The notes: generated by a model from the letters alone, not told the origin. Positions 11,690 through 25,225 are shown, counted from the stretch's first letter. The stretch: DNA of 64,000 bases from Saccopteryx bilineata (GCF_036850765.1 NC_089495.1:61914410-61978409); one strand, 5' to 3'. A program made the numbers and translations.

Positions 11690-12465
11690 CCTGCCCTGGG
11701 GATACAGTGGAATGCTAAGGTCGAGGATTCAAAACTCTGCACTGGGCTGGTGTACAGCTGTTAGCCGCTGCCATGGCAGCAATGCACATGCAGGTTCTCA
11801 TTGAATTCTGGCAAATGGGAGAGAAACATTGGAGCCAAAAAATGGTGGGCCATTCCTTTATTAAAGTCTTGCACCGGCTGACAAGCAACATACAGAGAAA
11901 ACACTTCCCTTTCACTTATTCAGAGCTCCCAAAGCCCTGACACATTCTTCGGTTCCACAACCAGGAGAATCTTCTGGCTCCTCCTAGAATTAAATGCCCC
12001 ACCAGTCTCAGCGGAGCTCCAAAGCACCTCAGCTCCGGTTCCCCATCGACACACCTTCTCTTTCCCTGCGAACATGACTTCTCCTTCAGAACTCTGCTTT
12101 CTCTCTGCTCTCATTCTGCAAACAAGGCTTCTTTCTGCCTCTTCCTTTTTCTCTTCCTTTTCAAAACTTTCTGGCGCTAAAACCTCTCCTCCAGCAAACA
12201 TTAGCAAAACAATAGCCCTTCCCAAGAAGGAAGGTAATTTACAATTTCACAGGCCACATATACGTGGCACTGCCCAGCCTCCAATGCAAACTGTAAGTGA
12301 ACAAATATAAAAATCATATTTTACAAACTTATTTGGCCAACACTCGGTCAAGGCACATATGAAAAGCAACTATGAGCTGATATTTCTCGCTCCTTCTCCC
12401 TGCCCCTTCTTTCTCTTTCTCTTTCTCTGCTCTCTAAAATCAATAAATAAAAGCTAAAAAAAAAA
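11690..12465 (+). mobile_element. Short SINE (type D) split by an LTR
   Basis: The left part (11690-11750) is a tRNA-like SINE head. The right part (12343-12465) continues it with '...gtcaaggcacatatgaaaagcaac', a CT block and an A-rich tail. The 592-bp piece between is a solo LTR. Closing the gap gives the usual order of this SINE type, so the SINE is older than the LTR. Confidence 0.65.
11751..12342 (-). mobile_element. Solo LTR, inside a SINE
   Basis: Starts TG and ends CA. Reads on the minus strand, with an AATAAA signal at 11857-11862 (minus) about 105 bp from its 3' end. Its left end resembles the LTR at 45219-45748 ('cacatgcaggttc' block) and its right end ('acttatttggccaaca') matches the 45.7-kb copy. 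Flanking 5-mers differ (GCTGG and CTCGG), as expected if a 5-bp duplication mutated later. No internal viral genes remain. Confidence 0.7.
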
Positions 12466-12479
12466 TTGCAAAACAAAAA

Positions 12480-12815
12480 CAAACAAAATACCTCACAAAA
12501 GAACAAACAGAGCCATAGATACAAACAGACTTACATCTCTTAGAGAGGATGAGGGTTGGGGGGCTTGGTAAAAAAGGTGAAGGCTTATGCAGAGAAAAAT
12601 ACTTATAGACACAGACAACAATGTGAAAACTGCAGGAGGGAAAGGAGGGTGGTGGAGGTGGAGGAGGGCTAGGGGGCGATAAATGGTGATGGAGGAACAC
12701 TTGACTTGGGATGGTGAACACACAATACATTATACAGAGGAGGTAGAACTGTGCACCTGAAATCTGTATAAGTTTATTAACCAGCGTCACCCTAATAAAT
12801 TCAAAAAAAGAAAAA
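12480..12815 (+). mobile_element. L1 3' UTR fragment
   Basis: Plus-strand old L1 3' UTR. It has a G/A-rich block (12630-12680), then 'gtgaacacacaatacat' and 'gtgcacctgaaatctgtataa' wording, ending with an AATAAA and an A-rich tail at 12795-12815. Confidence 0.7.
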
Positions 12816-12825
12816 AAGAAAGATA

Positions 12826-13400
12826 TCCACTTCCTAATCCCGGGAACTCGTGAATGCATAATTTAACATGATAAAATGGGCTTCTCATACATGAATGAAG
12901 TTAAGGGTTTCAAAATAGGGAGATTACCATGTATAATCTCAATGAATCAAATCTAATCACATGAGCCCTTATAAGCAGATATTTTTTTTTTCAGCTGGAG
13001 TTAAATAGATGTGGCAGGAGAAAATTCAAATTGTGAGTAGGCCTTTACTTACTACCTTTACTGGTGGGGCCACATGGGAAGCATAAGAGATGCAGGCAGC
13101 CTCCAGGAGCAAAGAGACGACCTTGGCTGACAGCCGGCAAGAAAATGGACACCTCTGCCCTGCATCTGCAAGGAACTAAATTTGGCCAGGCAGCTGAATG
13201 AGATTGGCAGCAGATGCATCCCCAGAGCCTCCAGAAAGGAGCACAGTTCAGCCAATATCATAATTTTGACCTTGTGAAATTTTAAGTCACAGAACCAACT
13301 GAGATAAGCTGCAATAATACTTCTGACCTACAGAAGTATGAGATAGCATATGGGTGTTATTTTAAACTATTAAATGTCTGGTAATTTGTTAAGGTGGCAA
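12826..13400 (+). mobile_element. Ancient mammalian repeat, family not assigned
   Basis: Wording such as 'cctaatcccgggaactcgtgaatg', 'ggggagattacc', 'tcacatgagcccttataag', 'agagcctccagaaaggagc' and '...ggtaatttgttaaggtggc' matches a common mammal-wide dispersed repeat that I recall, probably LTR-derived. The homology runs across the region with small gaps. I cannot give the exact family. Confidence 0.5.
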
Positions 13401-13933
13401 AAAAAAATCTAAAATATACTTGTATTTTTTTATACTACATATATTTAAACAATTATTATATTGTGATCACTGTTTTATATAACAAAAAATTACTAAAACC
13501 AAAACTTATAGAATGCTAATTTTTTTAGATTTTTTGTGTCAGCTCAAAAATTAAAAGTTTAATTTTTTTATTATAGAAATTTAAAAATAAAAATGTTAAA
13601 TATTAATATTAATGATAAGCCAAACTTTTTCTCAAAGGAAATTCTTAGACTTATACCTACCAAAATTAAAGATCCTCTGTAGAATAGTGGTTAATTGAAG
13701 AGGGCTTTGAATTCACAAGGCTGATAAATTAGTTCCAAGTTTCTTCTACTTCAAACTATTTTATGCTATCTATGTGTTTTTTTTAAAAGGACAAGGTGAA
13801 TGTAAGTGTAATGTTTCTTAGTACAACGTAGTGGTACTTTGAAGCAATGATAGTTATCCTTACTAAATTTATTGGTAATATATATTTTTTATTTTGTATG
13901 GTTTTACAGCATATACAATAGAATAGTTTAAGT
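13401..13933. other. AT-rich unique DNA
   Basis: Nothing recognised. Confidence 0.45.
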
Positions 13934-14158
13934 CAGGCGTTGACAAACTATGGCCTACAAGTCAAATTCAGCCTGCTACCTATTTTTCTAAGTAAAGTTT
14001 TATTGAAACACAAAATCCATTCATTCATTTACTGTGTATGGCTGTTTTCATGTTATGATGGACAGTTGAACAGTTGCAACAGAAACTACATGGCGCATGA
14101 ATTCTAAATTATGTGTTATTTGGCTCTTTATGCAAAAGCTTGCTAAACCTTTATTTCA
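13934..14158 (+). mobile_element. Old hAT-type DNA transposon relic
   Basis: Left end 'CAGGCGTTGACAAACTATGG' and right end 'AAGCTTGCTAAACC' are worn inverted ends of the mammal-wide hAT group that starts CAGGGGTCGGCAAAC. The inside keeps 'taaagttttattgaaacaca' and 'gtgtatggctgttttcatg'. Non-coding and ancient; the 8-bp flanks no longer match well. Confidence 0.6.
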
Positions 14159-14274
14159 GAAAACATTAAAATGATATTTTCATAGTATCTTCACGGTGTA
14201 AAATTCTATCAAAGACCAATTAGTATTAATATATAAATTATGTTGAAAAAATATACAATCTATTATGTTTCTTT

Positions 14275-15663
14275 TTAAGTTTTTTTTTAATTATAGTTGA
14301 CAATGTATTAGTTTCAGGTGTACAACACATTGGTTAGATATTTATATACTTTACAAACTATGGAAAGTTAGTACCATCTGCCACCAGGCATAGTTATTAT
14401 GATATTATTGACTATATTCTCTATTCTCTACTTGATGTTTCCTTGACTAAGTGTATAGCATGTAGTTTGTACTTCTGAATTTCTTTCACTTATTTTACTC
14501 TTCCATTAATGCCCCAGTTCTCCTCCCTAACAACCTTCTGGCAACCATCAGTTTCTTTCTTTGTATCTCTGAGTTCCTTTGTTTTATTCATTGATTTGTT
14601 TCTTAGATTCCACATACAAGTAAAATTATATGGCATTTGTCTTTGTCTGGCTTATTTCACTTCCATAATATCCTCTAAGTTCATCCATGTTATTGCAAAT
14701 GGCAACATTTCATTCCTTTTGTAGCTGAATATTCCGTTGTGTGTATGTGTCTAGATATCTAGCTATGTATAATATATACCTATATAGATATCTATATATC
14801 ATACCTTCTTTATCCATTCATATCTGTCAATAGACATCTAGGTATCTTCCATATCTTGGCTATTGTAATTAATGCTGCAATAAAGTAGGGGTATGTAAAT
14901 ATTTTCAAATTACTGTTTTTTTTTTAATTTTTTTACAATAAATACCCAAAAGTGAAATTCTGGGTCATATAGTAGTTCTATTTTTAATTTTCTGAAAAAT
15001 TTTTATACTGTTTTTCATAGTGGCAGCATCAGTTTACAATCTCACCAATACAGTGAGTGATGGTTCCTTTTTCTCTACGTCTTCACCAACACTGATGTTT
15101 TGTTGTCTATTTTTATATATAATAACTATTCTGCAGGGATGAGGTGATATCTCAGTGTGGCTTTGATTTGCATTTTCCTAAAGATAAGTAATGTTGAGCA
15201 TATTTTCATGTGCCTGTTGCCATCTGTATGTCCTCTTTGTTTGTTTGTTTGTTTTTCTTAAGTGAGAAGTGAGGAAGCAGAGAGACAGACTCCTCCATGC
15301 GCCCTGACCACGATCTACCCAGCAAGCCCCCTATGGGGACAATGATCTGCCCATCTGGGGCCATTGCTCTGTTGCTTGATAACTGAGCTATTTTAGCACT
15401 TAAGGTGAGGCCATAAAGCCATCTTCAGTGCCAGAGGCCAAACTGTTCCAACCAAGCCATGGCTGTAAGATGGGAAAACCAAGAGAAAATGAATGGGTGG
15501 GTGTAGAAGCAGATGGTTATTTCTCCTATGTGCCCTGATGGGGAATCAAACCCAGGAGATCCACACACCAGGCCAATGCTCTACCACTGAGTTAATCTTC
15601 CAGGGCTTGTATGTCCTCTTTTAAAATTACATAAATATAAAATATGTCCAGAGATCCTTTTTT
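14275..15663 (-). mobile_element. 5'-truncated L1 interrupted by a SINE
   Basis: Minus-strand L1 from its 3' UTR ('agtttcaggtgtacaacacattgg' at 14310) through the ORF2 C-terminus to about 15239. A type A SINE lies at 15240-15607. L1-like text may resume at 15608-15663. An open 71-codon frame on the plus strand at 14509 is only L1 antisense. Confidence 0.7.
15240..15607 (-). mobile_element. tRNA-derived SINE, type A, inserted in L1
   Basis: Minus-strand copy with head at 15520-15607. It is flanked by a 15-bp direct repeat with one difference (15225-15239 and 15608-15622, 'tgtatgtcctctttg/t'). This shows a clean insertion into the L1. Confidence 0.85.
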
Positions 15664-15860
15664 TAAAAAAATTTTATTTATTCATTTGTATTAGAGAGAG
15701 AGGGGAGAGAGAGAGAGGAATAGATAGAGAGAGAACAGGGGGAGGAGCAGGAAGCATCAACTCCCATATGTGCCTTGACCAGGCAAGCCCAGGGTTTTGA
15801 ACCGGCGACCTCAGCATTCCAGGTCGACGCTTTATCCACTGCGCCACCACAGGTCAGGCC
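15664..15860 (-). mobile_element. Short tRNA-derived SINE, type D (VES-like)
   Basis: Minus-strand copy: head at 15780-15860 (minus-strand start 'ggcctgacctgtggtggcgc'), GA-rich block 15692-15740, T/A-rich end. Short repeats 'agatccttt' at 15651-15659 and 15861-15869 are its likely target duplication. Confidence 0.85.
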
Positions 15861-15869
15861 AGATCCTTT

Positions 15870-17850
15870 CTTAAAAAAAAAAATGTTTTTTAATTGACAT
15901 GGATGGCATGTCAAAGAAAGCATGTGGAATAAAAAATGTGTCAATTTATATGTGAATATGCACAAGTACTTAGAAAGTATTACACAAAGGTCAACATGCC
16001 CTAGAATTTCTTTTTTCTACATATTTTCAGTCTGGATAAGACCATATCACTTCTCCTGTTCCTTTTTTTTTTCACAAATTACTGTTTCTTTCTTTGTTTC
16101 ATTGTGTAGCTGTTTCCATAACAGATAAGAATTGCTAGATTTCCTCCATAAATTAAAAAGTTGAAGCAATTAAAATTTAACAAATACTATGTGTATGTTT
16201 ATATTTTAAGGTATAAAAATAATATTGTAGTTTATTTTTGTTAATAGAATTGTTAGAATTTGAAATAATAAATTCATTCTACAAATTGGAAAAATAAACT
16301 GAAGGTTGAAATTAAACCCTATTCTAAAAGAAGTATAATTAGATAAAGTTAATGTTACAAGTAAGATCTGTGTGTTCTGTTTCTAATTGCCAATCTTCAC
16401 AGAGTTCTAAACCTTCTCTGATTCTTGGTATAGATTTAATAATCACTCTTTCTGCAAGTGACTTGAAATGCATTCATTATGTGGCTTATTTCTGTAGTAG
16501 GTGAACAAAGGAATCCTCCAATACATACTATGTAGAAGATTTATAAAATATATAGTATAATTATAATTTTATTTATACATTGTTTCTGAGTCATCAACAG
16601 TAGGAGAAATTCATTTAAATAAAATGTGTATTTTTAAGCTTTTATAATTTTAATGTCTTTTTCTCTGCTAAAAGTGAATAAATATATGGAATGATTGATT
16701 TTTCTTTCCTAAAAATACTACTAAATTTTAATATGGTCTTTAAACATTTACCACTAAAATGGTTCTTTAATTCTCTTCTACACAGTCAGATAAGGAAGGC
16801 ATAGGCATATGTAACCAGGGATCTTGTTGGTATAATAAAAATAGTGGTTTCTAAAGTTTGTGATGAAGGCAAAAATGGCTTGATGAGAGAAGAAGGAGAT
16901 TAAAACATTTTACCCTGGAAAACGTGAAAGCAGAATTTATTTTTTCCCCTTGTTCCTAAAAGTATGACTTAGCATTCTATAATTGCATGAGGTTAAAAAT
17001 AAAAGTATTTTCATTTTTAGGAGAAAAGTGTAATTGCAAATAATTCTATAAAATAGAGCAAACTAAGAAGAAAAGGTCTAATAAGATTCTATTATTTATT
17101 CACTAAGCAGTAAACACTTATCAAGATGTCAGGTACTGCCACCTCTTGGAATGGGTGACCTGGGACAATCTGTAGTGCACCATTTGCAACCTATGAGTTG
17201 AGTCATCTGAGACTAATAAGGCTGTATATTCTCAGAGCAGTTTAGCAATTCTTGTCTATAAGAAATTAACAGCTACCAAGCAGAAAATTTAGAATCAGCC
17301 CTGGATAAAAACTTGTATTCAATGCTGGAGAAATAATTTCCTAGAAAATAAAATTGAGTTGAAAATTATGCAATATGCCTGAGAAAACTGGATCAAATAA
17401 AACAGTGAAGTCACTCTGAATCTAAGTATCTTTATCTCTAAAATGGGGAAACATTTTTTTTTTCATGAGGGTATATACTGAGGATTAAATTACAGTGTTT
17501 AAACTGTGAACCCTTGTAGGCTTCTGTACTATTTAAAACTTTCTTAAATAGACATTTTCTTTGAGAATTGTACATGTTGATCTTCATAAAAAACTATGGT
17601 CTTTGAAAACTAGGTTTTCATTAAAAACTGACTTTAAAATTAAGGAAAATGTATTATTCATCTTAATGCTTTATGAGGTATTTTTTTCAAATGTAAAAAG
17701 AAAAATATCTTATTTTCAGAATGTATACACCTAATATTTTTAAATGATTTGTTTATAATTTTATAGTTAATAATTTGTTGATTTATTTTGCACTTTAGGA
17801 TTTAGTAGTAACTGTCAAATGGTAATAGGGTTGTAGAATTGTCATCTCTC
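15870..17850. other. AT-rich unique DNA
   Basis: About 2 kb with no gene, RNA or repeat that I can support. The stretch 17100-17330 is less AT-rich, but shows no open frame. Confidence 0.45.
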
Positions 17851-17851
17851 T

Positions 17852-18229
17852 CTTTTTTTTTTTTTTTTTGTATTTTTCTGAAGCTGGAAACTGGGAGGCA
17901 GTCAGACAGACTCCTGCATGCACCCAACCAGGATCCACCCACCATGCCCACCAGGGGGCAATGCTCTGCCATCTGGAGTGCCGCTCTGTTGCAACCAGAG
18001 TCATTCTAGCACCTGAGGCAGAGGCCATAGAGCCATCCTCAGTGCCAGGGCCAACTTTGCTCCAATGGAGCCTTGGCTGCGAGAGGGGAAGAGAGAGACA
18101 GAGAGGAAGAAGAGGGGGAGGGGTGGAGAAGCAGATGGGTGCTTCTGCTGTGTGCCCTGGCTGGGAATCGAACCCGGGACTCCTGCACGCCAGGCCGACG
18201 CTTTACCACTGAGCCAACCAGCTAGGGCT
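17852..18229 (-). mobile_element. tRNA-derived SINE, type A (Rhin-1-like)
   Basis: Full-length minus-strand copy: T18 run at 17852-17869 (its poly(A)), GC-rich body, GA block 18085-18130, head at 18150-18229. Low divergence suggests a fairly young insertion. The flanks share 'tcatctct' (17841-17848 and 18230-18237), a likely target duplication. Confidence 0.9.
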
Positions 18230-18237
18230 ATCATCTC

Positions 18238-19333
18238 TTTAAAAAAAAAACAACAAAATTGTGTGATAGCAAAATAATTTGGAGCTTTTCTTCATATTAT
18301 GGAAAAGGTCTGTTATCTCTTTTAGTGAGAGCAGTTAAAGAGTGCTTTGGCATGGTTTAATACTAAGCTCTTTTTTAACCCTGTAATATTTAAGTAATTT
18401 GTACAACATAAAATAATTTAAATATCATTTAATCAATCATTTGTATAAAATGAATAATTGTGTAAAAATATATATTTAAAATAATATCACTGATAAATTA
18501 AAGAATCCTAAAATTTCAGTTTTAAATTATCAACATGCTGTGTTACATAATATAATCCAAATATAGAAATTAAATTTAGAATTTAAGATTAAAGTGGCCA
18601 TCTGCCTCAGGATAACAGTCTACCTGAAAAACAATTACATATATGGCTATTTAGCCACTGAATCATTTACTCGCTCATTGTACAAATATTCATTGTGAAG
18701 CATCCTTTGCAAAGCATGCATCTAAGCAATGGGAACACAGTGTACACAAAGTAAAAATAAAATGTTTCCTTCATTTACAGAAATTATATAGATAAATTAG
18801 ATGTGGAATGGAAGACACTAGATATATTTAAGAAAGGAAGTGACATATGTGCTATATGTACACATAACATATAAATGCTGTGCTCGTAAAGGGTAGTCCA
18901 CAGAAAAAAAATGATAACAAGAAGCAGAAAGTTCAGTTGTGATGCTACTGTGACAGCATGGTTAACTATGTGTACTATTAGACATTGTTCTTTATACACA
19001 TGTATTTTGAGAATTAATTAAGTCTAAAATGTTTAGTAAGATCATATTTGGCCAAAAAAAGTACTAGGCATTAAGAATACAAACATAAACTAGACGTAAT
19101 CGTTACAGTAGATGCCAGACTTCTAACATTATAGAGTAAGTCCAGTATATAGAAATGTGCACCAGGGCCTACACTGCCCAACAAAGAAAGGAAATCTGGA
19201 GCTGGCTGTGACTAGGTGGATTTCATGAACAGTTTTCACCAGGGCAAACATAGTGCTGAGACTATTTAATATGTTATAAATTTTGAAAGCCATCAGTCAC
19301 TACGTATATATTTAAGAGAGATACTGTCTATTA
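18238..19333. other. AT-rich unique DNA
   Basis: Nothing recognised. Confidence 0.45.
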
Positions 19334-19346
19334 AAAGTGAATGAAG

Positions 19347-19485
19347 GTGACAGAGGACAATCTGACTTTGGGTGATGGGTATGCAACATAATTGAACGAC
19401 AAGATAACCTGGACTTGTTATCTTTGAATATATGTATCCTGATTTATTGATGTCGCCCCATTAAAAAATAAAATTATTAAAAAAG
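19347..19485 (+). mobile_element. L1 3' UTR stub with TSD
   Basis: Only the last 140 bp of an L1 3' UTR ('ggacaatctgactttgggtg', 'cctgatttattgatgtcgcc') with an A-rich end. It is flanked by a perfect 13-bp repeat, AAAGTGAATGAAG, at 19334-19346 and 19486-19498. It shares its end with the L1s at 1041 (minus) and 5233 (plus). Confidence 0.85.
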
Positions 19486-19498
19486 AAAGTGAATGAAG

Positions 19499-21990
19499 AA
19501 TGTCAGGGTTTCTCCAATTATCATTATTTGTTTAGTTACACAACAAATTTCTGATACTTTCTTGAAAAGAATCATTTTCCCATGAGTATACATTAAGAGG
19601 TGAATTTTGCATGAAACTAACAAAGATAAAGTTTCACAGTTCTTCATTAAATAGGTCACTTCAAAAGGCTTTTTTGCAGGGTGTTCACATTGCTTTTTAT
19701 TATACATTTTTAAAACTTGTAAATTAACAGGGTTCTGTTTTATTCTTCCCTTACTCCTCTATCTGACTCAGTCTAAATGTCATTAGCATAAGTATATATG
19801 CAAGTATTTTTGTTATAAATGCAGGAGAGTAGGGAATACATTTAATTTAATTTTCATGGGATATGTTCATGTCCACTCACAATTATTATTAGAACCTTTA
19901 ATTTGGAAATGGTTTCTAGGAATCAGGATAAAGTAGTTCCAGATATATCTAGTCATAAACTTTCTAATTTATTTAATAATTATTTATTGAGTATCTCTTA
20001 TGGGTCAAGAACTGTGCTAGGAAGTAGAAATATAATGATTAAAAAAAAGAAACATAACCTCACAATAACTTTTCTTTTTTATTGCTTAATGACAACATTT
20101 TGCTCACTTTGCCATACAGTTATGAACCTTTTTTCCTATTCTCATTCTTGTGGCACTGTGACAAGTTTCTTGGCATCATGACCTAAGTATAGGCCCAGAG
20201 GATGTGCTCACTATTTGAATATAGTCTGTAGCAGGCACAATGGAAGTATGTAGATATGAAGAATAAACGATCTTTCAAAGAATTACCTTTACATTATATC
20301 TATAGAAAATATTTCAAATTATTTGTATAAAAAGACATAATCAAGGAGTATTCACACAAATAATATATAGAGAAAAAATATTATAGAGGTATTAGGGAGT
20401 AAATTATAAAAAGTATGATGACATTTTCTCTGGATTTTATAATATTTGTGGTAATTTCCAGTTTTATTAGCTTTGAAACTTATAATTTTTCCTCATTCTA
20501 AATATATATCAATGTGCATATCCAATATTACTTATAAAATGTATTCTTTATTTTTTATTGCATAAACTTCAAAGCCCAAAACACCTAGATCTCTCATGCC
20601 TATATGAATGTAGGATAATTTCACTAGTTAAGAAGCATTTTACATATAGTTTCTCAACTACTGTTCTCTCAACAGTATATTGTGCATCTGTATTTTGTAC
20701 CTGAATATGAAATTAAGGTTCAGATATTTAAAGAGATTTATCCCCCAGGATCATTCAAGGAAATTGATTCTCTTTCCACACTAAGCCCAATACTCTCCCA
20801 TGTATATTTTTCCCCTATTTATACTATAAAAAAAGAAAAAACTGGTTTGCTAAATTTGGCAGAGTGGGTATTTAGTCTTTCAAACACATTTTTACATAAC
20901 GCTGAAAATGATTTTATACATTATTACCTTGACTCTCCCACATATATCTGATAAAATGAATGATGAACTTATTATAGCATATTTAATGACTTTTCTAATG
21001 TCATGGATATGGTTAATTTTGACTAGATTCTTAGTGTACTTAAAAAAAAAACTAATGCAGAATTTTTTCAGGAACATATGCTCCTTGAGAAGCAAAAGAA
21101 CAATGTACATATACCCAAGTATTTGCCAGTATGCAATTAGAATTTACCAACAAAAGAGCAGTGTGTTATTTTTATAATAATTTTACACTATATCTTTGTA
21201 TTTCTAAAGTAAAATTTTAATGTTTTTAATTGCAGAGGGCAGGAATGAGGTTTAAACCAGTGAACTGGAAAATCAAAAATTTTATTGTACATTCAACAAT
21301 ATTTCCTAGTCAAGATTTTATGAGCAACTTGTTCCAGTAAAATCCAAAGTAAAATGACAGCATACATATGAAAAATGTTAAACATTCAATAATTCAGAAT
21401 GGTTGAAAGATATATAGTAGTGTTAATAGAATAGTGACTGATACAATAAGGTGAATTTAAAATAGAATATATTAAATACAGACACTATATGTTTTTGAAA
21501 AATATAAAAACTGTAACATAAAATGTCTTAACCATAAAAAAACAAAGAAAATTCCATTTGATGTAAATGAAAATGATAGAAAATGGCACAAAATGATACA
21601 AGTGAATAATTTCCTAAGAGAGAAACAAGGTACAAATTATCCCACACTTGTTTTAGTACAGGTATTTATTAATACTTATTCACATATATCAAACCTTGTC
21701 CCTTTCAATATATAATGCTAAATTAAATAGCAATTATGTTCTATGAATTTTGGTGTTTGTATGTGATTGCTATATAACAGTAACAAAAATGAATATACCT
21801 AACTCAGAATTTCAATTAAATTAATTTTCCAGATTCTTAGGATACTCAAAAATAGAAAAACCAATTATAATGCATAATTAGTTTCTGTCAGAGCATGTAA
21901 ACAGAAAAATGGGATGCATCATCCATGGAAATGTAAATATTACGTGTAGTGTGTAAATGTTACTTTGACAGATAAAAAACACACACAAAA
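19499..21990. other. AT-rich unique DNA
   Basis: About 2.5 kb, strongly AT-rich. Frames of up to 92 codons occur but show no domain, and their composition follows the base bias. Confidence 0.45.
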
Positions 21991-24497
21991 GTTTCTCGTA
22001 ATAACTATCAGCTCCCTCTTATACCTTTAATTCTAGATTTCCTTCACATTCAGCCTGGCTTGGGCTTCTTGCTTTCCATAGTGCCAAATACTTTCATTCC
22101 TGTAAAACCTGTAAAATTCTTTGTGGCCTTGCCTTTGTTGGGCTAAGCTTCCAGCAACACTCTGTTCACACTTTCCACCAGCCACCACGCATCAAGAGAA
22201 ACTGTTGAGTTCTTGACATATTCCCCGGTACAGTAAATCTTTTATTTACCTTTGACACATTGGCGGGAAAAGCCCACATTGGTTATGTGGTGTCCCTCTT
22301 CCGTGAACCCAATTTCAGACTTGCCAGAGCCTACATTAGTAGGAATGAGATGCACATACTCCACAAGTGAATAACTTGTGAAAATGATATAAGAGAAAGC
22401 AATATTACTTTTATTCCGTAGTCTGGTTCTAAAGTCTTCTATGTTAGGGATGTATAGGATCATATATTGAATACTGGTATAGGACTTATATTTTACCCTG
22501 AATGAAAGTTTTCTCAATTCATAGCAGGTTTCCCAAGTTGGTGATGTGACTAAATCTTTAATAGACTATATCATCAGTATATATTTCAATTGTTTTAAAT
22601 GTGACTTCTGCCTCTGTTGTGACATTTAACAAGGTCTCATGCTAATAAGTCAAACATATTTTATGGACTCAGACTGTGTTGTTGGTGGGGTCAATGCCAG
22701 CTGGAAAATATGTAAAGGTAAATTTCTGTGCCAAGGTGCTAGCTGGTTAAGAGATTGTACAATATCTATGGCTCCATACTAGTCTCTGCTTCTAGCAGAT
22801 TGGACTTTCAACAATGGCAGTAGTTTGAAAAGAGGGAGCCCTTGTTGATCATGAACATCCTCTTTCCTTGCTACTACCACCACTCCATTTTTTAATCTTT
22901 TGATTAAATGCTGGGGTACTAGATGAGAGAGATTGTCTGACATTGAGAAATTAGCCATTCTACCCAGTCCTTATTGAATGTCTTTTATGCAATGGATTGA
23001 TGTTCCCTGGTAGATAACAGTGTGAGAAACTAAAATTCATATGCTTTGTGCTCACTCCCATAAGTAAATTTACATGCTTCTTTTTCAGATCTGTTTGCTA
23101 CAATATTCCATTCTCAATTGTTTAGGGGTCCCGTCTAATTAATAAAAACTTTAGCTATTGTCTAGAAGTGTTCATATGCATTTATCCCTACTTGTAGACA
23201 CACCTCTGAGTGGATCTGTAGAGCAATAACAGTCCATTTCAGCATGCACAAATATATCATGTTTTGCTACATCTATAAACCAGGGAAGATTTTTTCCCCT
23301 CCTCCATAAGCTAATCATAAGGAATATTATAGGAAACTATAAGTATATGTTGAAGAAGAGGTGTCATAATAGATTTATGTGACATGAATGAGTCTGGCCA
23401 CCTAGTCTGATAGCTTGTGCAGTTTGCCTAGTACAGAAGAGAGTTTTCACAAACATTTTGTTGTTGTTGTTCAGGCTGTGCTGCCACATCCAAAAACCCG
23501 ATCTCAAAAGTTTTACCAGGTGGTGGGAGTCCTGGGATAAGAAACATATGGGTATTGGAGCCCCCCCCCCGACTCATCCCTAAGAAGTCTGACTACCACC
23601 TGATCTCACAAGTCCAGTTTTCCTCTACAGCTCCACACCCACCACCCCCAGGGCCACAGTACACTAGTGCTTTGCCCTAAGGGGCAGGCAGGTATGAGAA
23701 AATGGGCTCTAGCCCAAAGACTATGCAGAGGCAGGATTCCAGAAGGCCTTCTGGGCTTTTTTAGACTTTATCCTGAATATAATATTTCTACTCTATAATA
23801 TTTACTTGGTAGGCCCTGACTCTAAATATACCATTTCAATGGTGACTTTCTAAACCTTATTACTTTGTAGATATGAAAATATTTAATTCATAATAGTCAT
23901 TGCTATTACATAATCACTTGCTGTCTCATGGTGAGGTGCTAATTTCTTATTAGTTTTCAATAGCACATTAAGGCTGTTTTTCAAACAGTGAGTAGTTCTC
24001 TGCAGGGAAAGCCTAGCTTGCTTCAGAATCCAAAAAGTCTGATCTTAAAATTACCTCTTGAGTCTTTCCAGGGACTCCACACAACAACATCTATTCCCAC
24101 TATAAATGTCTGTACTAACAAGCATGCTGAGTCAGATGTCTAAAGAGGCAGAGAAAGGTTACTGAAGCTGGTGTTGCTACAAGGTCTTCTACTGTTTTAG
24201 GCCTTACTCCAAACTGATAAACTCTGGGTCACGTAATAAATGAGAGAAAGCAAGATTCTAAAATGTGGCAATGGATAGCCTAAATATACCAAATGTACAT
24301 ACTAATTGCTATGTCTCTTACTCACTGGGGTTAGGGAAGGAGTTGTGGAAAGAAAGGAAAATGGAAATAACTTGACCTTTACTTAGGGGAGAGGTCCTGG
24401 AAATGTCCAAATCATTAGACTTCAATGCTTCATAGGTGTAGTAAACATTTGAATCTTTATAAATTTTTTTTCAAACTTAAGTAAAAAAAAAATTATT

Positions 24498-24815
24498 GGC
24501 CTGACCAGGTGGTGGTGCAGTGGATAGAGTGTTAGACTGGGGTATGGAGGACTCAGGTTCGAGACCCCAAGGTCACCAGCTTGAGCGCAGGCTCATCTGG
24601 TTTGAGCAAGGCTCACCAGCTTGAGCTCAATGTTGCTGGCTCACTCGGATTGCTGTAGCCCCGCAGTCAAAGCACATGTGAAAAATCAATCAATGAACAA
24701 CTAAGGAGCCGCAACAAAGAATTGATATTTCTCATATCTCTCCCTTCCTGTCTGTCCCTATCTATACCTCTCTCTGACTCTGTCTCTGCCACACACACAA
24801 AAAAAAAATGTTGTA
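24498..24815 (+). mobile_element. tRNA-derived SINE, type B
   Basis: Nearly complete plus-strand copy: head 'gcctgaccaggtggtggtgc' at 24501-24520, box B GGTTCGAGACC at 24556-24566, three 'gcttgag' words, a CT block 24735-24790 and an A9 tail. One of the best examples of this type in the window. Confidence 0.9.
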
Positions 24816-25184
24816 AAGGTCATCAAAAGCATTTTCCAGGTCTAATTAGCAAAATGTCATCAATAGAGTAAAGACTACTAAGATTAGACAATTTAGTTTC
24901 CAATGGTCTAATAACTGAAACATGCAGATCCCAAGATAAAATATAGCTTATTACTTCTAATTATTTAATTTTTTGTTTGTTTGGTTAGAAATCAGGTTTG
25001 GGATTATATATTAGCCCTTCTTATCCTACCATGACAGTTAGAAAACAAGTATAGGTGTTGTGTTAGCAACTATGTGTATCTATCCCAATTGATAAACTCT
25101 AGAACTAAAGAAATAACTGCATTTTTGGTTCACAAATCATTAGCCTCAGGAAAGGTTTAACCTGTGCCAGGAATCAACTTACAG

Positions 25185-25225
25185 AATGGATAGATGGATG
25201 GACGGATGGATGGATGGACGGACAT
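25185..25225. repeat. (GGAT)n microsatellite with GGAC variants
   Basis: About ten 4-bp units, mixing GGAT and GGAC, preceded by ATAGAT. Confidence 0.9.

Noticed and set aside
12440..12859. 139-codon minus-strand frame
   Set aside because: Antisense of an L1 3' UTR with a polypyrimidine block (poly-Pro/Ser run). No coding signal.
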